From Mucilaginibacter sp. (GTDB lineage: Bacteria; Bacteroidota; Bacteroidia; Sphingobacteriales; Sphingobacteriaceae), in assembly GCA_028288025.1 (NCBI GenBank), contig JAQBOM010000023.1:62001-126000 (forward strand): a DNA stretch of 64,000 nt. The letters are read 5' to 3'. Both the position numbers and the translations under genes were made by a program. Positions 44,274-51,170 of this stretch are shown piece by piece (the first letter of the stretch is position 1; each line of letters opens with the position of its first letter). The notes below the pieces were generated by a model. That model saw only the letters and a list, made by a program, of their open reading frames with translations, had not been told where the DNA came from and ran no database searches.

Positions 44274-46259
44274 TTACTTTTTTTCAGGGTATAAATGCAT
44301 TACCTGCCCGCCGCCTGGGGCAAGCAGTATACTTATCTCAGTTTTCCTTGTAATATGCTTTACTTCTTTAACGAGGTGGTTAAGATTTGGGTCGGAGGAT
44401 GGTGCGTCGGCCCATATTTCGGCTGTATAGTTTCCTTCAGGCAAAAACTCAAACATTTTATTGACTGCGCGGGTGTTATGGTTAGTAATCGCTCCAACGT
44501 ACCAATCATTACCCTTTCGTCGGGCAATAGCCAGCCACTCGCCGGGTTTAGCATCAATTACCCGGGTTTCATCCCATGTAGTGGGCACTTGCTGTATAAA
44601 TTCGAAACCGGGTTCGCCGATATAGGCGTCGGGGTTGTCGCAAACCATTCCCAATGCATTTTCCAGCACTACATACATCGCCAGCATGTGGCAGCGGGTT
44701 CCTATAACAAACGGGCGGGTATAGTGTATTTTAAACTGTGACGGCGACGCTGCCCTGAATCCGCCTAAATGGTAATCGGTAGAACCCGCAAGCAAACGGG
44801 TAAATGCTATATTGATGTCCGCGTCAGGCGTTACCCAATCACTCCACTTATCATTTTCGTAGTTGAGCGTGCCCTCGCGTGTAAATTCATTTGGCCAGGT
44901 CCGGGCTTCGCCGGTTGGCTTATACGCGCCATGAAATTGTATGTGCAAATGATGCTCGGCTGCTTTTTGTAATATTTCTTCCTGCATGTTTACCATTTCC
45001 TGGTCGTCGCGGTCCATAAAATCACACATCAACCCTTTTATGCCCCATTTTTCATATTGAGCGAAGGTTTCGTCCAGCTTAGGATATAATGCATAAAAAT
45101 GCACCCACACGCGTATACCTACACCTTTTTTAGCCGCCGAGTCGCATAATTGCTGCATATCCAAACCAGGAACTGCCCTTGACGGATCGGCATGCGGGCC
45201 AGGCTGAAAACCAGCCCCGTCGTTAACATACCACTCGTGTAAACCATATTCAACCACTGAATGGTATTCAATGCCATATTTAGCGCAGAAATCAACATAA
45301 TACATGTTGGTTACGTAGTTATTCCCGGGTGCATTTATGGAATCCGGAACCAGGTTCCCGTTCCACCAGGGAAAAGTTGTTTTACCCGGCTTTAACCACG
45401 AGAGGTCTTTAATTTTACAAGGCTCGTTTAAGTTCGTAAGGATGTTTGATTCGATAAAAGCACCGGGTTTATCACCGATCATCAGTACACGCCATGGACT
45501 GTTATGCGGAAGCGTAGCTTTTACTTTTATGTCTGTTTGATGGGGCAGGGGCGAAAGGCGGCTTTCAAGCACGTTGTAATGTTTCATCAGGTACATGCCA
45601 GCGTAGTCGTGCAAATTTGCTTCGGTTATCGCCAAATAAAGCCCATTTGGATATTCGAACAGAGCGGGCATATCCATCAAGGTATCTGATTTTAGATCAT
45701 TCAGATTTGTTTTGGTGTACAGGCCTTCGTGCGATGTGGTATAGTTTGCACGCAAAAGCGCGGTTACCACGGGGTTTTGGGTTAAATTGAATGAATCAAT
45801 TTCATCGGTAACATTCACAACCGCAGCCCATTGGCTTTGTTTTGGAATAGCATACCGGAACGCTGCGCCATCATTAAAAACACGGATTTCGATATCCAGC
45901 GTCCGCTTGGCGGCGCTTTGTTCAGTAACCGGGACAATAACCCGGTTACATGCACTGTGCACTTTGCTTGCCTTACCGATTATCAGTTCATAGTCCTCAG
46001 TTAAGTTTTCAGGATTGGCGGAGGAAATTATAAGATCACGATCAAAAGCGCCTCCTTCTTTAAAGCTGATTTTGAGCCGTGATTGGTCGACCATTAAGAT
46101 GCCTTTATAGGAAATTTTATAATACAGGCCAGCTCTATCAGTGCTGATTGAGAATTTAATTTTGGTGTCGGGAGAGGTGATCGTGACCGTTGCTACTGCA
46201 AAAGTTTTAGCCGAAATCAACAAAAGTAAAACAACAAAAAAACGGGAAATGGCAGGCAT
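44274..46259 (-). CDS. Secreted GH97-family glycoside hydrolase (alpha-glucosidase/alpha-galactosidase type)
   Basis: 661 aa with the signal peptide MPAISRFFVVLLLLISAKTF. The N-terminal beta-sandwich (to about 280) is followed by a (beta/alpha)8 catalytic region containing WHNDGA-type elements (EYGLHEWYVND, KGLMCDFMDRDDQEM) and a C-terminal beta domain. GH97 enzymes act on alpha-linked glucose or galactose, as in the Bacteroides SusB system; inverting and retaining types exist, and the sequence does not decide which this is. An unusually good inverted repeat lies 15 nt before the start. The gene stands alone, without SusC/D neighbours in the window. Confidence 0.9.
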   Translation of the reverse strand: MPAISRFFVVLLLLISAKTFAVATVTITSPDTKIKFSISTDRAGLYYKISYKGILMVDQSRLKISFKEGGAFDRDLIISSANPENLTEDYELIIGKASKVHSACNRVIVPVTEQSAAKRTLDIEIRVFNDGAAFRYAIPKQSQWAAVVNVTDEIDSFNLTQNPVVTALLRANYTTSHEGLYTKTNLNDLKSDTLMDMPALFEYPNGLYLAITEANLHDYAGMYLMKHYNVLESRLSPLPHQTDIKVKATLPHNSPWRVLMIGDKPGAFIESNILTNLNEPCKIKDLSWLKPGKTTFPWWNGNLVPDSINAPGNNYVTNMYYVDFCAKYGIEYHSVVEYGLHEWYVNDGAGFQPGPHADPSRAVPGLDMQQLCDSAAKKGVGIRVWVHFYALYPKLDETFAQYEKWGIKGLMCDFMDRDDQEMVNMQEEILQKAAEHHLHIQFHGAYKPTGEARTWPNEFTREGTLNYENDKWSDWVTPDADINIAFTRLLAGSTDYHLGGFRAASPSQFKIHYTRPFVIGTRCHMLAMYVVLENALGMVCDNPDAYIGEPGFEFIQQVPTTWDETRVIDAKPGEWLAIARRKGNDWYVGAITNHNTRAVNKMFEFLPEGNYTAEIWADAPSSDPNLNHLVKEVKHITRKTEISILLAPGGGQVMHLYPEKK

Positions 46260-46273
46260 GGTTTATCGAAAGG

Positions 46274-46306
46274 TTAAACAATAAATGTAAACTATTTATT
46301 GTTTAA
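46274..46306. promoter_or_regulatory. Perfect AT-rich inverted repeat before the GH97 gene (likely operator)
   Basis: TTAACAATAAAT-type arms: TTAAACAATAAAT (46274-46286) and ATTTATTGTTTAA (46294-46306) are 13-bp perfect inverted repeats with a 7-nt spacer, 15 nt before the start codon on the minus strand. AT-rich palindromes of this kind are typical of LacI, AraC and ROK operators. The window's own ROK regulator is at 60430, but a link is inference. A hairpin in the leader is the alternative. Confidence 0.55.
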
Positions 46307-46352
46307 AATTCATAATTATTGTCGCGGATGGAGACGACATGAAAAAGCTATT

Positions 46353-46455
46353 GCGGGGATACCCGGCAAACTACTAAAATGCAGACACTGCAAGCTGACC
46401 ACATATTTATTCGCTCTGCCCGCCTCACGACGGAAAGACCGCCAGGTACCCCCGC
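46353..46455. repeat. Imperfect inverted repeat in a gene-free stretch
   Basis: GCGGGGATACCCGGC (46353-46367) and GCCAGGTACCCCCGC (46441-46455) are 13/15 inverted-complementary, with 73 nt between. The gap between the GH97 and DUF1493 genes is 216 nt; nothing coding was recognised in it. Confidence 0.35.
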
Positions 46456-46475
46456 GATAACCATAGCCGCAGCTA

Positions 46476-46835
46476 TCAAAGTAATTTTCCAGTTTTTACG
46501 GCATCCTGCAAATTGCTGACCCTGAATTTCGGCTCATAAATGCGTTGCGATAAACGTTTCACCCAAGAAGATTGGTAACCAAATAACGCCTTGATCACAT
46601 TTACGCTTGCCGAACCCGTAGGGTAACCATATTTATACCAGCTGAACTTTGACTGATCGACGTGGAACTGTTCGGCAAATTCTGCTATAAAAAGATCAAT
46701 TTCAATATCAACAATATCCAGGTCGAGGTCGATACTGGTGTTAAGGGTCAAAGAACATGGGTCGACCTTACGTATCCGATACTTCGTACAGTAATCAACA
46801 ATGAATTCTTTTAACTGCGGATGTACCTCTTCCAT
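46476..46835 (-). CDS. DUF1493 family protein
   Basis: 119 aa. The pattern KVDPCSLTLNTSIDLDLDI then EAF-like IAEFAEQFHVD and YKYGYP fits DUF1493, small acidic proteins related to acyl-carrier-like folds (helix, Asp-rich turn, helix). The function is unknown. There is no signal peptide. It is separated by 75 nt from the GNAT gene upstream of it on the same strand. Confidence 0.8.
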   Translation of the reverse strand: MEEVHPQLKEFIVDYCTKYRIRKVDPCSLTLNTSIDLDLDIVDIEIDLFIAEFAEQFHVDQSKFSWYKYGYPTGSASVNVIKALFGYQSSWVKRLSQRIYEPKFRVSNLQDAVKTGKLL

Positions 46836-46910
46836 TAAATAAAGCGTTCAGATCAATTAATCTATGAGACGACAATACTCCCGGAAGGTTGCATCTTATT
46901 TAATGATATT

Positions 46911-47420
46911 TCAAATATTTTTTTCCATCACGATCAGTTCAATGTGCTGCCTGGGCTCGCCAAACTTTTTACCGTGATGAAAAGGCTCTATTTCGCCGGT
47001 GGCTTTAAACCCGCGTCTTTCATACCAGCTAATGAGTTCGTGCCGGGTGCTGATTACTGTCATTGTGAGGGTATGGCAATCCAGTTTTCTTGCATAATTT
47101 TCTGCAGCCACGAGAAGGGCACGGCCAATACCTTTATCCTGCAACTCCGGCGAAACGCTGAACATCCCAACGTATAGTTTTGGCTTTCGCACTTCAAGAT
47201 ATACACATCCAGTGATCCGGCCGTCACTTTCGGTATTTTTAAGAATGATAATATGTGGGTCGTCAAAATACCCGTTAAGTGTATCTTCATCAATCCTTGA
47301 GCCATCAAGCAGATCGGCTTCGGTGGTCCAACCTTTTTTTGAGGATTCGCCGCGGTAAGAATTATTAACTAAAACATTCAGTGCCGGGACATCTGTACGG
47401 TCGGCTTTTACAATGGGCAT
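46911..47420 (-). CDS. GNAT-family N-acetyltransferase
   Basis: 169 aa. The acetyl-CoA loop is VSPELQDKGIGRALLVAAENYA, with the conserved Q-x2-G-x-G/A pattern at about residues 95-105. The preceding strand GCVYLEV-KPKLYVGMF and the following LTMTVISTRHELISWYERRGF complete the GNAT core. It transfers acetyl to an amine of unknown identity. The cupin gene precedes it by 21 nt on the same strand, so they probably form a small operon. Confidence 0.9.
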   Translation of the reverse strand: MPIVKADRTDVPALNVLVNNSYRGESSKKGWTTEADLLDGSRIDEDTLNGYFDDPHIIILKNTESDGRITGCVYLEVRKPKLYVGMFSVSPELQDKGIGRALLVAAENYARKLDCHTLTMTVISTRHELISWYERRGFKATGEIEPFHHGKKFGEPRQHIELIVMEKNI

Positions 47421-47441
47421 ATATGTTCGGAATTAAACGTA

Positions 47442-47777
47442 TTAAAGTTTTTTATAATCCTCGCGGGCCGGACTAAAAATATCGATCAGTTTACAGTCGG
47501 TAATGGCGGTACCGCTATGCCAAACATTCGGCGGAATTACAGCAAATAATCCTGGTTCCAGCAGTTGTGGGACATCGTTAACGGTGAGCTCAAATTTTCC
47601 TTCAATCGCAAAAGCACACTGCTCATTGATATGCTGATGACGCGGTACCGTGGAGCCGGCTTTAACTTCAATAAAATTTATGGTGTTGGTATCGGTATGG
47701 ATTAATTTTGAAAGAAAGCCGGGAGCAATTTCTTTGGTTTCGATATCGCTGAAGCGATGAAATATTGAGGTATCCAT
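47442..47777 (-). CDS. Cupin-domain protein
   Basis: 111 aa, single conserved beta-barrel. The two cupin motifs are VPRHQHINEQCAFAIEGKFE (metal ligands His-His-Glu) and PPNVWHSG (second His). It is a small metal-dependent or sugar/acid-binding protein with no assigned reaction. It lies 21 nt upstream of the GNAT gene and probably shares its promoter in the AT-rich 157-nt divergent gap before the cbpA gene. Confidence 0.88.
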   Translation of the reverse strand: MDTSIFHRFSDIETKEIAPGFLSKLIHTDTNTINFIEVKAGSTVPRHQHINEQCAFAIEGKFELTVNDVPQLLEPGLFAVIPPNVWHSGTAITDCKLIDIFSPAREDYKKL

Positions 47778-47934
47778 AAGTTGATAATAATAAAATTATT
47801 CGCGGTGAATTTAAATATTTATTGGAAATTTCATCTGCCGGATGTTATGTGTTATTATTAGCTTTACTGTTACATCACAAAACTAAATAGGCTGAACGAA
47901 GTTTAACTTATAGCAGCCAAGATATCCTTTAACT

Positions 47935-48855
47935 ATGGCATTTATTGATTATTACCAAATTTTAGGCATTAGCAAAACCGCCGCGGACAAGGACATAAAA
48001 AATGCCTATCGTAAGCTGGCGCGTAAATACCATCCCGACTTAAACCCCAACGATGCAGAGGCCAACAAAAAGTTTCAGCAACTAAACGAGGCTAATGAAG
48101 TTTTAAGCGACCCGGAAAAACGCAAAAAATATGATAAGTATGGCGAAAACTGGCAGCATGGCGAAGAATATGAAAAGTACGCCCAGCAACAGCAGCAAAG
48201 CAGACCGCAGGGTAATTACAGTAGCGGCCAGGGTGGAAATTTTGAAGGATTTGGCAGCGAAGATTTCTCGGACTTTTTCCAGTCTATGTTTGGGCAGGGA
48301 GGGGGCGGGTCGGCGCGCGGCAGGCAGGCAAAATACCGCGGACAGGATTACAATGCCGAGCTTCGCCTGAGTTTAAAAGAGTCTGCCGAAACCCACAAGC
48401 AAACACTTACGGTTAATGGCAAAAATATAAGGATAACGATACCAGCCGGGGTTGAGAACGGCCAAACCATCAAGATTGCAAGCCATGGCGGCCCCGGCGT
48501 GAACGGCGGCCCTGCCGGCGATCTTTATATCACCTTTGTTGTTACGGACGATCCGCGTTTTAAACGAAACGGAAGCGACCTGTATGCCACGGTAAAACTC
48601 GATCTGTATACAGCAATGCTTGGCGGTGAGGTGACGGTAGATACACTTACCAGTAAAGTAAAGATCAAAGTAAAACCTGAAACACAAAACGGAACAAAAG
48701 TTAAGCTAAAGGGTAAAGGATTGCCTGTTTATAAAAAGGACGAACAGTTTGGCGACCTGTATATAACATACGATGTCCAGATACCAATGAACCTTACGGA
48801 GAAAGAGAAAAAGTTATTTGAAGAGCTTGCGGGAGACCGGAAGTCTGAAAGATAA
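47935..48855 (+). CDS. cbpA: CbpA-type DnaJ/Hsp40 co-chaperone
   Basis: 306 aa. The J-domain at residues 5-69 contains the essential HPD in [12 protein letters not shown] Gly/Phe-rich linker (about 85-130, with [20 protein letters not shown]) follows, and then the DnaJ C-terminal substrate-binding domains, without a zinc finger, as in CbpA. It stimulates Hsp70 (DnaK) and binds curved DNA in the Escherichia prototype. The next gene encodes its known modulator CbpM, 38 nt downstream, which supports the CbpA call over plain DnaJ. Confidence 0.92.
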   Translation: MAFIDYYQILGISKTAADKDIKNAYRKLARKYHPDLNPNDAEANKKFQQLNEANEVLSDPEKRKKYDKYGENWQHGEEYEKYAQQQQQSRPQGNYSSGQGGNFEGFGSEDFSDFFQSMFGQGGGGSARGRQAKYRGQDYNAELRLSLKESAETHKQTLTVNGKNIRITIPAGVENGQTIKIASHGGPGVNGGPAGDLYITFVVTDDPRFKRNGSDLYATVKLDLYTAMLGGEVTVDTLTSKVKIKVKPETQNGTKVKLKGKGLPVYKKDEQFGDLYITYDVQIPMNLTEKEKKLFEELAGDRKSER

Positions 48856-48873
48856 ATAACGGTCTAATGACCA

Positions 48874-48897
48874 ATGACTAATGACCAAATACGATGA
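48874..48897 (+). repeat. ATGACTAATGACC word with start-overlapping MTNDQIR micro-frame
   Basis: ATG ACT AAT GAC CAA ATA CGA TGA ends in the ATGA overlap with the cbpM start at 48894. The same arrangement is seen before permease members 6, 7 and 10, so it is not tied to the permease family. Confidence 0.75.
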
Positions 48898-49178
48898 CAA
48901 AGACACATTTAATAGCCACCTCCGAGATATGTAAATATCACGAAGTGGAGTATACCTTTATCCATTCGTTAGCGGAAGCCGGTTTGTTGCATATCACGGT
49001 AGTCAACCAAACCCCGTACATCACCGAAAGCGATTTGCAAAAGCTTGAGCGGATGATACGCATGCATCATGAGCTCGAGATAAATATCGCGGGTATCGAG
49101 GCGATAAGCCATCTGTTGCAACGGATTGAACAGATGCAGGAAGAAATGCGTTTACTGAGAAACAGCTTCCAAGCTTAG
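48894..49178 (+). CDS. cbpM: Chaperone modulator CbpM
   Basis: 94 aa. The MerR-like helix-turn-helix N-terminus (ISEICKYHEVEYTFIHSLAE pattern around ATSEICKYHEVEYTF) and the coiled C-terminus (LLQRIEQMQEEMRLLRNSF) are the CbpM layout. CbpM binds the CbpA J-domain and blocks its action on DnaK. The gene follows cbpA directly, separated by the ATGACTAATGACC word repeat, which suggests a shared transcript with coupled translation. Confidence 0.88.
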   Translation: MTKTHLIATSEICKYHEVEYTFIHSLAEAGLLHITVVNQTPYITESDLQKLERMIRMHHELEINIAGIEAISHLLQRIEQMQEEMRLLRNSFQA

Positions 49179-49193
49179 TTAAGGATAGCCCTG

Positions 49194-49970
49194 CTATCTT
49201 TTTCCTCCTAAAAACCCTTGCAGTTCATGTTGGGTAAATTCAGATAACACCAATTCGCCGCTGATAGCCGCTCGCTGGCTCAGCAACTCATCCCAATCCG
49301 CAGTTCCTTCCCATAATATTTGTTTTAAGCCGCCCAGCGCATCCGGATGATAGGACGCAAGTTTTTGTGTTAATTCTTCCAGAGCAATATCCAAAGCGGC
49401 AATATCCGGGTAAACCTCGTTATATAATCCTTTTTCCTTTGCCCATTGAGCCGTTTGGAAATCGCTTGCCCGGATAGTCAGTTGCGAAAACGCCGGCAAA
49501 CCAATCTTCCTGATCACAGCCGGTGAGATAACAAAAGGCCCGATGCCGATGGCCAGTTCACTCAGTTTGATTGACGCGGCTTCGGTTGCCAGGCAATAAT
49601 CCGCGGCAGCGGCCAATCCAACCCCGCCGCCCACGGCCTTGCCCTGCAAGCGGGCAATAATGATCTTCGGCGAGTGGCGACATGCATTGATAACCGTTGC
49701 AAAGCCTGAGAAGAAAGCGGCGCCTTCTTCTTTAGTTTTTATTTGCAGTAACTCATCAAAACTGGCCCCGGCGCAAAAGGTACGGTCACCTCCACTTTTT
49801 AATATGATAACACGGGTGTTGGCGTCATTTCCAGCGGCAATGATCTTATTTTCTAATTCACCTAAGAGGCTAGAAGGCAATGAGTTTTGCGCAGGATGAT
49901 AAAAGCTGATGGTGGAAACACCGGATTGACTGATTGTCAGGCTTACATTTCCATTATCGGTTGCGGACAT
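49194..49970 (-). CDS. Enoyl-CoA hydratase/isomerase (crotonase) family protein
   Basis: 258 aa. The crotonase oxyanion-hole motifs are TFCAGASFDELL (first Gly/Ala loop) and AVGGGVGLAAAADYCLATE (second loop). A Glu in LSELAIGIGP is at the usual catalytic position of hydratases. It hydrates or isomerises an acyl-CoA; the substrate is unknown. It diverges from the MmcQ gene with only 18 nt between start codons, so its promoter must lie within that neighbour. Confidence 0.88.
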   Translation of the reverse strand: MSATDNGNVSLTISQSGVSTISFYHPAQNSLPSSLLGELENKIIAAGNDANTRVIILKSGGDRTFCAGASFDELLQIKTKEEGAAFFSGFATVINACRHSPKIIIARLQGKAVGGGVGLAAAADYCLATEAASIKLSELAIGIGPFVISPAVIRKIGLPAFSQLTIRASDFQTAQWAKEKGLYNEVYPDIAALDIALEELTQKLASYHPDALGGLKQILWEGTADWDELLSQRAAISGELVLSEFTQHELQGFLGGKR

Positions 49971-49988
49971 ATATATTTGAGTGAATAA

Positions 49989-50324
49989 ATGGTAAATTTA
50001 ACAATAATGGTTGATATAGAAACCGCACGGCAAATTGCAATGGCTTTACCCGGAACGGAAGAGCACGATCATTTTGGCCGTCCGTCGTTCAGGGTAAATA
50101 AGCGGATATTTTCGACTTTATGGCTGCCGGAAAATCGCATGATGGTGAAATTGCCGCTTATTGAGCAATCCGTATTCAATTCATTTGACACCAGTGTTTT
50201 TTATCCTGTTCCCAATAAATGGGGTTTACAGGGTGCAACTTTGGTTGAACTATCCAAAGTACGGCGGGATATGCTGGAAGACGCGCTATCCGTCGCATGG
50301 CAGAATGTAATTCGAAAAAGATAA
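49989..50324 (+). CDS. MmcQ/YjbR family protein
   Basis: 111 aa; a start at 50007 is equally possible (MVDIETARQIAMALP). The family core is ALPGTEEHDHFGRPSFRVNKRIF, followed by WLPENRMMVKLPLIEQ and FYPVPNKWGLQGATLVELSKV. This is a small double-psi-barrel-like fold proposed to bind DNA or ligands. The function is not settled. It is divergent from the crotonase-family gene, as noted there. Confidence 0.85.
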   Translation: MVNLTIMVDIETARQIAMALPGTEEHDHFGRPSFRVNKRIFSTLWLPENRMMVKLPLIEQSVFNSFDTSVFYPVPNKWGLQGATLVELSKVRRDMLEDALSVAWQNVIRKR

Positions 50325-50401
50325 TAGGTTGATCAGTTTCTTTATTTCATTCGATCAGTTGGCTTTCTTTATAAAAATAATTAGCTTTGATTGATACAAT
50401 T

Positions 50402-50725
50402 ATGAAACTGCTTTCATTGTTCCTGGCTATTATCATACTGGCATCCGGCTTGTCCGGCTCGCCTGTGTCAGGTATGAAGACGGGCGCCGCTAAGCAAGCA
50501 GTGATGAAACATCAAATGCATAAGCCCGGCTGCTGTAATAAAGGTAAACAGCAGCATACGAACGGTTCATTTTGTTATTACTGTGTACTTTGCATTTCGT
50601 GTATTATTCCTGTAATACCCGGAGCCCAAAGAAATTTTGTGTCGGTATCGGTTATTTATCCCGACCTGGTACAAAGTAAATTGTCTGACTATAACCCATC
50701 ATGCTGGCGACCGCCAAATGCTTAA
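50402..50725 (+). CDS. Exported Cys/His-rich small protein
   Basis: 107 aa from the ATG at 50402; the upstream TTG start is not needed. A signal peptide (MKLLSLFLAIIILASGLSGS) is followed by HKPGCCNKGKQQHTNG and CYYCVLCISC, seven cysteines and several histidines likely to bind a soft metal. The end, NPSCWRPPNA, resembles small secreted proteins found near Bacteroidota metal-efflux genes. Its exact role is unknown. It is followed 71 nt later by a second Cys-rich small gene and then by a strong terminator. Confidence 0.7.
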   Translation: MKLLSLFLAIIILASGLSGSPVSGMKTGAAKQAVMKHQMHKPGCCNKGKQQHTNGSFCYYCVLCISCIIPVIPGAQRNFVSVSVIYPDLVQSKLSDYNPSCWRPPNA

Positions 50726-50796
50726 ATTGTTTGCCTGAACTGCCTGTGAATAAACTTCATAAGTAATATTTAGTAACAATTAAGTAAATTAAAATC

Positions 50797-50952
50797 ATGA
50801 AAAAGATCATCATGTTCGCTATCGCGACAGCATTAACTATATCCGCATTTGCAAAACCTATTGATTGCAAAAATTGTACGAAGAAAAATTGTACAGCGGA
50901 ATGCAAAGCCCACTGCACAAAAGAAAAATGTGCTACAGGGCAATGTAAATAA
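50797..50952 (+). CDS. 51-aa exported metallothionein-like peptide
   Basis: The frame starts MKKIIMFAIATALTISAFA, a signal peptide with an AFAKP cut site. The mature 31 residues contain seven cysteines in CKNCTKKNCTAECKAHCTK then EKCATGQCK (spacing C-x2-C-x4-C-x3-C-x3-C-x4-C-x4-C) among lysines. This is metallothionein-like in composition but exported. Coding is supported by the signal peptide, the stop directly before the terminator and the neighbouring Cys-rich gene. Homology is not claimed. Confidence 0.7.
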   Translation: MKKIIMFAIATALTISAFAKPIDCKNCTKKNCTAECKAHCTKEKCATGQCK

Positions 50953-50954
50953 AT

Positions 50955-50987
50955 AAAAAACGCCTCCCAGACCGGGAGGCGTTTTTT
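50955..50987. terminator. Strong bidirectional terminator
   Basis: CGCCTCCC and GGGAGGCG form a perfect 8-bp stem with a 5-nt loop, flanked by A6 and T6, so it can act on both strands. It lies 2 nt after the stop of the Cys-rich peptide gene. Confidence 0.92.
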
Positions 50988-51012
50988 ATTTATCAGGTGT
51001 ATCAATTTTTGA

Positions 51013-51085
51013 GATGGACACCAGATACACCAGATACAACTGATACACCAGATACACCAGATACAAGAGATACATCTGATACACC
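51013..51085. repeat. 9-bp tandem repeat, consensus CAGATACAC
   Basis: About eight copies of the 9-mer (variants CTGATACAC, CAGATACAA, GAGATACAT) lie between the terminator and the stop of the histidine kinase gene. The antisense frame happens to read as Cys/Ile/Trp-rich peptide, but this is a consequence of the repeat. Confidence 0.9.
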
Positions 51086-51170
51086 GTAGCTGCCTGAAAG
51101 ACGTTGAATAGTTACATAACACTATGCTTCGCCGACAAGCGTAACAGGTTATCCTTACTAATTATAAACC

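Noticed and set aside
44295..44741. 148-codon plus-strand frame opposite GH97
   Set aside because: Shadow of the GH97 gene, without plausible start context or domain.
46336..46374. 12-codon frame MKKLLRGYPANY before GH97
   Set aside because: Too short and without any supporting signal.
51013..51085. CRISPR-like array
   Set aside because: Simple 9-bp tandem repeat with no spacers.
50757..51122. Minus-strand frame with a Cys/Ile/Trp-rich repeat (CIWCIWCISC)
   Set aside because: It is the antisense reading of the 9-bp tandem repeat and runs across the strong terminator and the metallothionein-like gene.
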